Below are positions 22,406 through 33,668 of a stretch of 64,000 bases of DNA, piece by piece. The stretch covers positions 67,637,601 to 67,701,600 of the forward strand of contig NC_080428.1 in the NCBI RefSeq assembly GCF_029873635.1, read 5' to 3'. The DNA comes from Malania oleifera. Lineage: Eukaryota; Streptophyta; Magnoliopsida; Santalales; Ximeniaceae. A program made the translations under genes and the position numbers. How positions within the stretch are numbered: the first letter of the stretch is position 1; each line of letters opens with the position of its first letter. The notes beneath the pieces are model-generated. The model searched no databases, was not told the DNA's origin, and saw only the letters and a program-made list of their open reading frames with translations.

Positions 22406-22610
22406 GTACATTTTTATACCTATATACAAAAATAAATGAGATATTCAAATTGTAATAACTATCATGAAATTAAACTTACAAGTCATACGATGAAACTATG
22501 GAAAATGGTAGTTGAACAAAGATTAAGGTTAGAAACAAAGATCTCAAAAAATCAATTTGATTTTATGCTCGAGAGATCTATCACAAAACTATATATCTTT
22601 TAAGAAGATC
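22406..22610 (+). pseudogene. LINE ORF2 fragment 4 (reverse transcriptase)
   Basis: Reads IFIPIYKNK, DIQNCNNYHEIKLTSHTMKLWKMVVEQRLR and ISKNQFDFMLERSITK. These are the conserved RT blocks (PIYKNKGD, YRGIKL-SHTMK, NQFGFMPGRST) of RTE-like LINEs. It ends at the AGATC duplicated by the next insertion. Confidence 0.88.
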
Positions 22611-25130
22611 TGTAACACCCCGACCCCGAGAGGCCTGGGATATTAACTTTTTACTACTGATTTTACAGCGGAAGCAAATATAAATTCAACTTTTATTAAA
22701 CCAGAGCACTAATTATCCATATTACAATCATTTATTTCAAAAGAAGAAAAATTACACAATCATAAATATCTGAAACCATACTAATATTTCTAATCAATCT
22801 TTATTTTTTCTAATCCCCACCCGCATGCTTGCTAAGCCTGATTCCCGACATGTCCTTCAGAGTTATCTGAAATAAAATATGATTGGGGTGAGACGACGCT
22901 CAGTAAGTAAATAAGATTATTATTAGTGTGTGGCTAAAATGAGTTTTTAAAGAATTTCCTAAAACAATAATGAATACTATAACTTCAAGACTGTTTTTAG
23001 AATAAACATAAATTTAAAAATTTCTGCATAAAACTTTTGTCATCAATTTCAACAGTAAATTTTTTAAATCATATACTATAACTGCTAAATTAAATTTTTA
23101 ACTTTAAAACTGTAAAAATATTTAATGATAAACATACATATACTTTTCCTTATACGTTTTCCTTAGATCGTCATATAAGCACCAAAATGATCCTTTTCAC
23201 GTAAACTTACACTTTTCCTTCAAATCATCAGTAATTTTGTACACGTAATTAAATATGTATAAACATATATTGTAAAAACCACCCTTAGGCCTGTTTGCCG
23301 TAAGTCATGTTTACCCCCATGACTGGGTTGTGCGGTCCGAAGACTGGACTTAGCTGGCTGGCCGACCAAACTAAATCAACGTACGTAAACTTTAAGTGAG
23401 ATTTTCCTTATTAAGTCCTGGTCCGGAACCAGGTGTGCACTCAGGAGAAATCCACTAACATAAATAACCACTCTGTAAACAGTGTGGGTGCACTCTGATC
23501 CGTATAAACTTTAAGCTGCGGTACCGAGCATCTGTAACTTTGAACTTTCGTTGCCATAAGGGGTTTTAAAATCATCTTATTATAATTTATGCAATTTAAA
23601 ATAATATCGTGAAAATCTCATCTTTACTCATATTTTCATAAAAATGTAACGTAAAAATAAACTCATGCCACACAATTTTTGTGTTAAAAATATATATAAT
23701 TTTATTTTTGAATAGAAATAAATGCTGAAAATTTACCCGAGGGGATTAGCACATTTCTTAACCCAAATATAGATGCAAGTATATTAAAGATAGAACTGGT
23801 ATAATTAAATATGCGTAAAAATAAACTCATAGAAATTTTGTGGAACTAAGTAACATAATTAAAATTTACGTACATAATAAACTCGGGTATGAATTTAAAA
23901 TAAAAAGAAACTAACATAATCAAAATTTACTTACCTTTTTCTTTTACCGTGTGCTACGAACACAATAACTATCTTTAAGATATGAGATCGGAAAGAGTGG
24001 GTGAGTGAGAACTTACTCAAAATTCTCTCTCCACCACAAATTCTTTCACTCACTAATCCTTCTCTTCCTTAGAAAATTGTTGTGAAAAATGAAGGTTGAG
24101 AGCTCACTATTTATAGGAAAATTTTGGGGAAGAAATAGAATTTATAAAAGTGTGGGGAGATGGGTGAAATTATAATTTTTTAAAATTAAAGAATGGGCAA
24201 GGGATGGGCAAGGTATGGGTTGAGTATGGGATGAGGATGGAGACCATGTGGGAGTGCTTGCCACCATTCCCATTAAATAATTTTTTTTTAATTAATTACT
24301 TACCTAATTAATCAATTAGTTAATTAATTATTTTACTATTTCATTATTTTTCTTAATCATTATTATCAATATTATTATCATTGTTATTACTTTTAAACTA
24401 TTTTTAGTATTTCTTTATTTTATTTTTTGAATAAGAATTAAATTTGAATTTTAAAAACTCATGTGGGCCCCACATGGTCTTGTGGGCCCCACACAACTTC
24501 GAGACCCAAATGGATCCTACGTCACTCGAATAACTCTCATATGATTTTATGCATCCTACATAACTTTGAGACTCGTGTAAACCTCCATACGGCTTCGGGA
24601 CTCATGTGGGCCCCACACAGTCTTGTGGGCCCCGCATAGGATACCTATATTATTATTATTTTATCATATATTTCTACAAATTATATCAGTCAAAACATTA
24701 TTTTATGTATTTATTTACGTATATAAACAGTGTCTTGTGGCTCGGAGACTCATGTGGGCCCCACATAGTCTCTTGGGCCCCACATATGATACCTATATTA
24801 TTATCATCTTATTATGTATTTCTACAAATTATGTCTGTCAAAACACTATTTTATGTATATATACTTATTTACGTGTACAAACAGTGTCTATCCTGTTTAT
24901 CCTATGAAATTCCATTTTGACCAGGCCGACCTCCAGGGAGCGACTGAGCCGCAATGGTCTCTGAGCACTCGCTAAGACAAGGTCTTTCTTAGGCATCAAA
25001 CATGGAATCAAGGATCCTACAGAAAACACTTCTATATTGATATTAACTTAATGACTATTTTTATTATTTTATTATTATTGTACTTTAATCATATATATAT
25101 ATATATATATTTTTTTTTTGGGTCATCACA
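22611..25130 (-). mobile_element. Tekay-like solo LTR (minus), TSD AGATC
   Basis: TGTAACACCCC at the left and GGGTCATCACA at the right edge (2520 bp). Identical AGATC pentamers lie at 22606-22610 and 25131-25135. Read on the minus strand it has a TATA box CTATAAATAG (24117-24108), an AGGTAAGTAAA donor-like site (about 23935), a GGTACC motif at about 23521 and a TTTCAG acceptor-like site near 22868. A CTCATGTGGGCCCCACA-type repeat lies at 24460-24785. Confidence 0.9.
24460..24790. repeat. GTGGGCCCCACA repeats in minus-strand solo LTR
   Basis: The palindromic 12-mer GTGGGCCCCACA recurs about five times. In the right half it sits inside a duplicated block of about 160 bases (24602-24740 and 24750-24890), which also repeats a CAAATTAT-GTCAAAACA stretch. 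Confidence 0.8.
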
Positions 25131-26290
25131 AGATCAATTGAAAAGTTTAGGAAAAATAAGAGGGATTCTCATATGGTATTTTTTGACTTAGAGAAAGCAT
25201 ATGATAGGGCACATAGAGAATTCTATGGTGGGTTTTAGAAAAAGAAAAATAAAAAGAAAACAAGAAGAAGGTGTATGTAATAGGCATACTGATGTTATTA
25301 AGGATATGTATAATAAAGTAATGATTAGTGTAATAACTATAGATGGAGAAACTATTGAATTTCCAATCACCATAGGTGTACATTAAAGATTTGCTTTGAG
25401 TTATTATTTTTTTGTTTTAGCGATGGACCAACTGATTAAGAACATTCAAAATAAGGTTTCATGGTGTATGTTGTTTGCAAATGATATTTGTACTAAATTG
25501 ATGAAACTAGAGGCATAGTAGAGGTCAAGTTAGAATTATAAAGAGAAGCTTTATAATTTATAGGCTTTAGCCTTTAGAATAGGTAGAATTAAGACATAAT
25601 ACATAAATGTAATTTCATTAATGGTAGAAAAAATATTATAGTCAAAGTTAAACTTGATGATGAAGAAATAAATAAAACTTGTAAATTTCGATACATTAGA
25701 TCTATTATGCAAGAAGAAGAGAAATTGAAAAAGGTATAATGCATAGAGTTAAAATAAATGGGTAAAATGGATAAGTATTTCAAGAATGTTTTATGATCTT
25801 AAAATACAGTTAAAATTAAAAGGCAGTTATATAAGATGGCCATAAAACTAGTTATGCTATATGGATCAAAATGTTGGGCGACGAATAAATAGAATATCCA
25901 AAAAGTAAAAGTTGTTGAGATGAGAATGCTTAGATTGATGGACGAGTGGTATAACACCAAAAGATAAATTAAGGAATGAACATATTCACTGTAAGTTAGG
26001 TATAACTCTTATAGAAGATAAGATAAGAGAGGGACAACTCAGATGGTTTGGACGCTTGCAACGTATGTCGCATAGTGTGCTAATGAGGAAGAGTAAATTA
26101 GTTACTGTGGGGGTACTAGAAGGATATGAATAGACCTAAAATAACTGGAAATGAGATATTGAGTAAAGATTTAATAGCAATAAATTTGTCAAAAAAAATG
26201 GTCCATGATTGCATAAATTGACGAAAAAGGATTTATATAGCTCATCTCATCTAGTAGGACTTAAGACTAGATTTTGTTGTTGTTTTTTTT
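25131..26290 (+). pseudogene. LINE ORF2 fragment 5 (RT to 3' end)
   Basis: Continues after the LTR with KFRKNKRDSHMVFFDLEKAYDRAHRE (the RT block with the catalytic Asp), DVIKDMYNKV, FVLAMDQLIKNIQ, CMLFANDI (FADD in active relatives, here FAND), then the C-terminal LRNEHIHCKLGI, IREGQLRWFGRLQRMSHSV and a non-coding tail ending TTTTGTTGTTG. The terminal TTG repeat is typical of RTE-clade LINEs. There are many stops and frameshifts, so it is dead. About 2.7 kb of this LINE survives in five pieces spread over 12 kb. Confidence 0.88.
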
Positions 26291-28640
26291 ATAAGACAAA
26301 CTCATGAAATCTATAGGTTAAAGCATACAATATCTAGAGTTGAGGTTAAGACCATTACAATCCACATCGAATGGGTATTAGGGAAAATTTTAATAATACG
26401 AGACACTTTTTATATGACAAATTCGTGAGATTAGTGGACAAAAGTGATCATATGTCATTGGAGTTGAACCCAAAACCATTACAGTAGCTTAGTAACTAAA
26501 GTTTGGAACTTTTGTGTTGAAGTCTCGAACTTAAAACTTGAAAGGATATAATATTTATGATAGATGTGTTACCTCCAATGGTGTAATTCGGTCTAAAGTA
26601 GGCCTAATGGATGCAAAAAGAAATACAAACTTAGCAACACATAATATTTTATTTTAAAATTTTAAATTTTATTTTAATGAATAAAACAAGATTCAATAAA
26701 TAACATTTGACCACATTATATTCTGACGTAAAAATTTGAAAATTATCTAAATCCATGAAGAGGTTGTGTGATAAATACTCTTGAGGTAATGTTTAGAAAC
26801 ATAAATTTCACCATTCAATTTCAATTTTTATGAATTAAAACAAATTTAATATAATTTTATAGTATACTTTATTCAAATTTTAATTTAAATATCAAAATAT
26901 TTGCTCCTAAATATAAAGTAATCACTTTTTAAAGTGCTATGAGGCCTGATTTCTTTTTTACAAGCTGAATAATTTTTCTTTTTCACAATGAACAAGTCAA
27001 TGATGATAGGAATGGAAGAAGCTGAATGCTCATTAGCAAATATTTCAAGCTACCAAACAAGGAATAAGCTGTAGAAGACTTTAATTACATCATTAAATAT
27101 GTGACGAGATATAGTGTATAAGGTTTAGGAGCAATTTAAGCATCTTCTCATCGGGAAAAGCAATTTTATTAAAAAATTGTTACATTATTTTTTAATTTTT
27201 CAATATTAGTGCAGAAAAGATAAAAAAAAATGCCTTTGCATTATTGTTCTACCAAACATTGAAAAATTTTAAAATGAAGTAATATTTATTATAATTTTTT
27301 ATTATTTAAAATAAAAAAATTCAAATAATAATTTTCATAATTACATAGGCCCTAAATTTTTTCAAGGTAAAAAAAAAATCCTAAGGGATAATCAAATTTT
27401 GCCTCGTAGGGTTGATGTGGTTTTGAGAAATATTTTGGTGAGTATAAAATACGTTGATACAAAAATAATTGAAAAATAAATGGATAAAACAGTAGAAGTA
27501 AATTGAAATCGGTCCACGCAGCAAGAGGTGTTTCCATGTGGATGATGCATGTGTACATCGTGCATTATCCCATTAAACTTTTTCGAATTAGACTCCCTTA
27601 AAATGAATGGGTGTGTCTCGCTTCGAGTGCATGTGAGGGAGTTTGGGTGCTCACCTGTTCACAAGTGTTGGCGTGAGTCCCGTAATTAGCTAGTTATGGA
27701 AATATTAGATTTAGAAATTTCTTCGCTCAAGGGACAAACATAATTGTAGCCTAAATATTGTAAGAGCTTCCTAAAATAATTTTTTTGTATTTCTATATCT
27801 TGTACTCAATTTTATGAAAATGGATGAATAAAAGTTACGTTTGACAACAAGTTCTAAACATTAAATCAATACTCTTCCTATAAATAGGTGGATCTCTTTG
27901 TGACTTAGTACTTAAAAGAATGATGATTTTTAGTTTCAAGGCTAGTTTTACTATCTGTCCAAAAGTAAGCAATGTGATAAAAGAGTGTTTAGGAATTGAT
28001 CAATTAATTTAATGTACTTCTATGTTGAGGTGAATGAGAAACTTTTGAGGAAGTTAAACTCCAAAGTCAGACAGAATTTTTTATTTGAATAAAATCTTAA
28101 ACATAGGGCAAAAAAATACTGATTTTTTAAAAGTTTGACAAAAAGACCTCGACCTTCGTTAAAAATTTAAGATTTTCAAGCACTTCTTAAAAGTTTTTAA
28201 GAATTTCACAAACCTTTCTCGAGATTTTTCACGAAAGCAAACCTCTTTTTTAAGGGGTATAAGTGTCTCAAAAATCAAATATGAAAGGAGATTTATGTCA
28301 CATTTGAATCCTTAAGAAAGTTTTTCTTTTTATTTTTTATCAAATTTTAGAAAAAATTAATATCTTTTATCTTAAAAAATAAAATATAATTGCTGCTCTC
28401 AAAGCTTGTTGCTTTGAAATTTTTTATTTCAAGAGTAATATTATTGGTATAACTATGCGTTTTTTGGGTTATGATAGGCCTTTCCTTCCCACATAATTAA
28501 CCTTGTTTCCATGTTTTGAACTTTGTCTCATACCAACTAATGCTACAATTACATCAATTAGGAATATTCTTAAATGTGAAAAATGAACGTATGTACAACG
28601 CACATGAAATAATTGGCACTATTTTCAATCATTTTATTCA
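26291..28640. other. AT-rich intergenic DNA, no gene seen
   Basis: I see no coding similarity. Two loosely similar ~70-base stretches (26291-26360 and 26415-26487, sharing ACAAAYTCRTGARAT and ACCATTACA) may be debris of an old element. Confidence 0.5.
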
Positions 28641-28767
28641 TTGCGAGAAGAATTGGGCCCTTCAACATTGAATTCCAAACTGGTGATGAACAGAGATCTA
28701 TCCAAATATATATATATATATATATATAAATAGAGAGGAGAGACAGAGAGAAACAGAGGAGGGCATC
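28641..28767 (-). other. Probable 3' UTR of the RNase T2 gene
   Basis: Lies directly after the stop codon on the minus strand. It contains a CT-rich stretch and an (AT)n run at about 28711-28728. I do not see an unambiguous poly(A) signal, so the 3' end is a guess. Confidence 0.35.
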
Positions 28768-30263
28768 TTAGAAGGAGGGGAACTCAACAGTGGAAGAGCA
28801 CCTTCCTCTGGGGAGAACAGGGCAATTAATGAAATTGGAGGCAGAAGTGTCGACGCAGAGATAAACTTGGTAAAGCTGAGTGTTTCCTGAGTCATCCACA
28901 TTGCATTCTATGCCGGGAGTGAACCCAATTGCACTCTTTATTGCCCCTGTGATGCTGTTTATGCGGTATGAACTCCCTGGCTGAATCCCTGTCACAACCC
29001 AATTCTTATTTTTAAGCAAACATTATTAATTCACTGGAAAAGGCTTCGGGTATGATACCAATGGATCAAATTGGTTTAGCTTAATTAAAAATTTACCCGC
29101 AGTAGCGAGGGCATGAAGGAGGTCGGCTTTGGATTTGAGGGCGAGAGCAGCGTCAAAGTAAGCATGCTGGTCGAGGACGGACTCGGAGCAGGTGCCATGT
29201 TTTTCCCACTCGTGCGTCCAAAACTTAATCCCACTGCTGCTGGGGCATGCCAGAGATGGCCAACTCTCTCGCATTTGGCTCACCAGGTCTGATATCTGCA
29301 CCCAAACAGAGCCCATATAATTAAACTTCAAACTACGATCAATATCAAAAATAATTTAACCGGATTATCTATTGTGTTTTTTAAAATTAAAATTTACCAA
29401 CTATATTGACTATGGTACGAGTTATTCATTGTAGTCGTCAATTTACTATAGTTTACGTTTGTTTGTTCGTCCTTTTCAAAATTACATTTGGTTAACATGT
29501 ATAGGTTTAATTTGATTTCCAAGGAAAATCATTAAAAAGAAATTGTATTTAAGTTATTGTAAAAAAAAACTAGAAATATCTTTTATGCTTAATTTTTGCT
29601 ATTTAGAAGGTGGAGCTCACACGATACGGGGGAGCCCTAACTTCAAGAGTGAAATTTTAAGCCAAATATCTAGCAAATTTTCGAACCAGATAAGACTCAC
29701 ATAAAAGATGCTCCGAACCACAAGATGTAAAATGGGGTTAACAAAAATTTGTAAAAAAGAAAAAAAAAAAAAAAAAAACAACGTAACTTCAAAAGGAAAT
29801 CAAAAAACAGATGAGGAACAGAGGAGAGAGTGCCTGGGATTGATCAAAAGAGGAAGAAGAGTCGCAGTTGGATGGGTAGGAGCCGTCGTCGTAGTTAGGC
29901 CAAAGCCCATGAATGCCGAAATCTGCCTCTGGTTTTCCTGTGGCTGGGTAGCAGCAACTTTGCCGTGTGTCACAGTACGACCCTGGCCACTGCCAAATTC
30001 ACAAAATGGCAAACCATGGGTCAATGAATTGCAGAACAGAGTGAAATTAAAGAAACCCAAACTTTTTATTCCAAAGTACTTGCCCAAATCTCAATAATTT
30101 TTTTTGTGCGCAAAATTCAAGTGATAAATTCGATTTCTTTGGTGCCCAGATGGCTCACCTGTTGAACGAAGTAGAAGAAATCAAAATCCTGGGCAGCGCA
30201 CGCAGCAGAGATGCACAGAACTGCCAGTAGATTGATGAAGATGGAACAATTGGATTTCCTCAT
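28768..30263 (-). CDS. Secreted S-like ribonuclease T2, four exons, 226 aa
   Basis: Secreted or vacuolar endoribonuclease of the RNase T2 family, which cleaves single-stranded RNA through a 2',3'-cyclic phosphate. Exons on the minus strand are 30263-30159, 29989-29834, 29295-29097 and 28988-28768, coding 35, 52, 66 and 73 residues (one codon shared). The ATG opens MRKSNCSIFINLLAVLCISAACA, a signal peptide of about 24 residues. Both active-site blocks are intact: FGIHGLWPNY and FWTHEWEKHGTC, giving His, His-Glu-Lys-His. Ten cysteines remain after the signal peptide, and the C-terminus GRCSSTVEFPSF is usual for S-like RNases, so full length is expected. Introns 1 and 3 are GT-AG; intron 2 begins CAG/GCACTC, a GC donor. 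A TATA-like CCTATAGG lies at 30353-30360. S-like RNases usually act in phosphate recycling, senescence, wounding or defence; which one applies here cannot be read from sequence. Confidence 0.93.
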
Positions 30264-30806
30264 CTCTGTTTTTCTCTCCGTTTCTCACAAATAAGACAGT
30301 GAAGTAAAGAGTGGTTGGCTCTCACTCTGATGGAGACTGTCAGCTGGCTGTACCTATAGGCCTAAAAGGAAAGGTGAGGAGTGAGAACAGAATCTAAGCA
30401 TATCCCCAACAAACTCCAATAATACACATAAGGTGCAGGGGACCTCTGCTACGGCTTTTCATGTGAAAGGGGTTTTTAAGTTCACATCTCTCCCTGTTTT
30501 TATTTCTCCTTATTTATTGTAGCAGTTTGGCATGGTTGCCACCCTTCATTTTGGGTTCAGATTTGTGCTAGGGTTAGCTGGCAAATCTGATTGCATGTAT
30601 CGCCCAATTTTAATTTTAATCTTAGGAGAGGATCCACTAAGAAGATTGTTTTCCTTGCGTAAGAATTAAATGAAATTGAAGTTGTTACTTTAATTGTTAT
30701 GTTTTGTAGTTTTTAGTTCATTGTATACTTCCGTCTTAGTGTAGACTCCAATTGACCAAAAAATAAATTCATTCTATAGTGATTAAACATTAGAAGCAAA
30801 TACAAG
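30264..30806. promoter_or_regulatory. Upstream region of the RNase T2 gene
   Basis: Contains the likely leader (pyrimidine/purine biased, about 60-90 bases) and the TATA-like CCTATAGG at 30353-30360. I can point to no other specific regulatory motif. Confidence 0.3.
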
Positions 30807-30977
30807 AACCCTGTATTTGGGAGCATGAATTTTGAACTTTAGATTTGAATTTATTTGAAAACATTAATTTTTCATTTGTATGGATTTAAATGAAAATATA
30901 ATTTTGGACTACATTTTGTTCAAATTCACACAGAAACAAATTAAGAACTCAAAATTCATGTTTCCAAACACAGGGTT
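30807..30977. mobile_element. Probable MITE with ~33-bp terminal inverted repeats
   Basis: The left end AACCCTGTATTTGGGAGCAT (30807 onward) and the right end (30943-30977) are inverted copies over about 33 bases with a handful of mismatches. Both contain CATGAATTTTGA. The 171-bp AT-rich body has no coding capacity. The CCCTGTnTTTGG start resembles PIF/Harbinger- or hAT-derived MITEs. The TSD has decayed (no clear match), so the superfamily is undecided. Confidence 0.6.
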
Positions 30978-31447
30978 ATAATCTTCAATTGTATATTACC
31001 TTACAATTTTGTTTTGAACTTTTAAAGCGACACTAAACTTCTTGAATTATCTTTTAAATTTAAAAAATGTCTTGTACTAACAAAAGAATATTAAAAAGAT
31101 CAGATTAACATTATCTCTATGCGATATGAATAATTAATATTTTTTAAGAAAAAATTGTCTATATAACCCTAACAAATCACAAATATTTAATACTAATAGA
31201 TTAAAATTGACTTGGAAAAATGACTTGTGGGTATTGAGACTCTTTATTAGGGTTTGTGATATTTAGTTAAATTTTATGATGCCTTAGATGTGTTTTGATT
31301 TAGTCTTGGTGTTTTTTGTTAATTGAGTTAATAGATAATTTTTTCAAATTTCCTTGTAGAACATATTAATTTATTTTATCATGTAACTATGAAATCTTTG
31401 ATATTTGGAAAAAAATTGGTCTAGTTTTATTCTACATTGATAATTTT
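30978..31447. other. AT-rich intergenic DNA, no gene seen
   Basis: No supported feature. It leads into the first unit of the 217-bp tandem repeat. Confidence 0.5.
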
Positions 31448-31464
31448 GGAGATCATTAACTCAT

Positions 31465-33325
31465 TGTAACATACTCAAAATTCTTACCATTTTTTTTATA
31501 TTTAATTTAACTGTTCTGATACCCCCTACTATGGAACTTGAGTTTCGAAAGGCACCGGGGTGAATCTGAATATAAAATTATACCTATGCAGCGAAAACGC
31601 TATCTATACATCCATACATATCATACAATACCAAAAATTCGTATTTCTATACCATAACTATATAATACATCTCTCTCCAAAATACTTGTCACAAAACACA
31701 AAACCCTATACAAACTTACCCTCGAAACCAGGGTAATCAATATACTCTCTATCCGCGAGCCTGATTTGCTCGCCTAACTGGCTCACCTGAAAAATGTTAA
31801 AGTCATAGGGTGAGTCGACGCTCAATAAGTGGAAATGTGCTATTACTAGTGTGTGACAATTAAGTTAAGAAGACTGTTTAAATAACAACTGAACTGTAAT
31901 ACAATAATAAATCTGTAAAGCATATCTTTCTTTTCACAATTTAAAATATAACTGTATCATCTGTGTTTTCTACTTTTCATACTGCTAATATCATACTATA
32001 CTTATCATATACTGTAAAGCTGTATACATATACATAACTGTGCTCTATCTCTGGAACTCTGTATGTCATGATTTGATCCCTCACGACAGGGTTGTGCGGC
32101 TTGTAGGCGGGACTTAATCTAGTCGGCCCTCTAGATAAGTCAATATACTCCACCCTACCTTAGTCTGGCCAAACTGCATCCACTCCTAGGCTCGGGACTA
32201 GCTACTACCTCATCAAATCGGCCCCCTCCACCCAGTGAACTGGGGAGCTGCATACTCTCCAAGCACGGTAGACGGTACCCACACACTATCTGAGATATGT
32301 GGTTGCACTCTATCTGTATATATATAGCAACGGTACCGTGCTCTGTATTCTTTATCTGTATTTGTCTGTATTCTTTCCTCAGGGATCTGATACTATATAT
32401 ATATATACTCTTTTACTGTTTTCATCGTATTTCCAAAATTACCATAACACTATCTTTTTGTACTGTAAATACTGTAATCTCTGTATACTGTATCTATAGC
32501 ATCTTGATGCTATCTTTGTATATTTGTCTATATTCTTTGTCTATATACTCTGTCTGTATACTCTGATGTTATGGTAATAGGAAACATGACATACTGTCAA
32601 CACTATACATACTATTTTGTATAAAGCTGTAATATATATACTGATCTGAGTAAAACTGTATACATGTATATGTGTATATATATTTATTTTATGAAACTAT
32701 TCGTATAAAAGCTATATATGCATGCATATCTTTTTGTATAATCTCTGTAAATATATAACTATATCTATATATTCTGTATGACTCCACATATTGGAAAAAC
32801 TATATATACTGTATATACTGTCTATATCTGTGTATTTAGTGTAGTATGAGACACTGTAAAAACTATATAAGTTCTTCATCACATAAATATCCACTCAGGC
32901 CACACAAGCATTTAAAACTCATATTCTGTAAAACTAGGTAATAAGCTGGTATATACTTATGTGAAAAATCTCTGTTAACATTATAACAATTCCTAGCATA
33001 GCATATTTCCCTTACTTTAACTTTGAAAAGCCCTTATAAAATTCTGGCTCTATACCCGCAGCGTTCCTAACTCAATATCCTGAAATAAAATTCCCCAGAA
33101 CAAAATATCAGTATTTTCTTACCTACATCATTTCTCATAACTATAAGGAAGGCATAATCTTAACAAAAAACCTTACCTTGGATTTGTGATGAATTTCAAA
33201 TCAACTTTCCCCACGATCTACTTCGGCAGACTTGCAGAGAATTTCGCAGGAGTGTCGTGGTGGCCTCGGATCTTCAATCCAATAAGAAATGGGGCCAAGA
33301 TCGAAGAGAGAAGGTGAGGGAGTCG

Positions 33326-33364
<39 letters not shown>

Positions 33365-33668
33365 GGTTTTGCGCCGATTTTTCATCAAAAAATCCGAGTG
33401 TTCACTATTTATAGGGTCAGATTCGTCGACGAGACACGTCACCTCGTCGACGAGTCTTTCAATAATTTCATCGACGAACTTCCTCCCTTGTCGATGAATT
33501 TCAGACTATCTAAAAACCCTTCTCGGTATTTTCTCGTTGACGAAGCTCGCCCTCGTCGACGAGGTCCTGTTGTACCCTCATCGATGAAGTCGACTGCCTC
33601 ATTATGTTACTGTTTCCATTTCTGTCCCTCTTTATTATTTAAATACCATTATTTTTCGGTTCATTACA
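31465..33668 (-). mobile_element. Tekay-like solo LTR (minus), TSD CTCAT
   Basis: TGTAACATACTC at the left edge and CGGTTCATTACA at the right (2204 bp). Exact CTCAT duplications lie at 31460-31464 and 33669-33673. The minus strand shows CGTCGACG-type palindromes (33590-33420), a TATA box CTATAAATAG (33414-33405), a GA/CT microsatellite (33331-33360), intron-like segments 33176-33080 (97 bp) and 33015-31787, and ACGGTACCGT at about 32330. No coding region. Confidence 0.92.
33331..33362. repeat. (GA)n microsatellite in LTR leader
   Basis: A pure GA run of about 30 bases on the plus strand, a CT tract on the LTR's own sense strand. It sits just downstream of the TATA box. Confidence 0.95.

Noticed and set aside
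23280-23420. GC-richer block in the minus solo LTR considered as a captured gene
   Set aside because: The same CCGCACAACCC / GGTCGGCCAGCC block occurs in all related LTRs (for example 12790-12850, 15860-15910, 53000-53040), so it is part of the LTR.
31512-31520. Alternative left end TGTTCTGATACC for the minus solo LTR
   Set aside because: No target-site duplication fits it, whereas starting at 31465 gives an exact CTCAT pair confirmed by the tandem-repeat paralogues.
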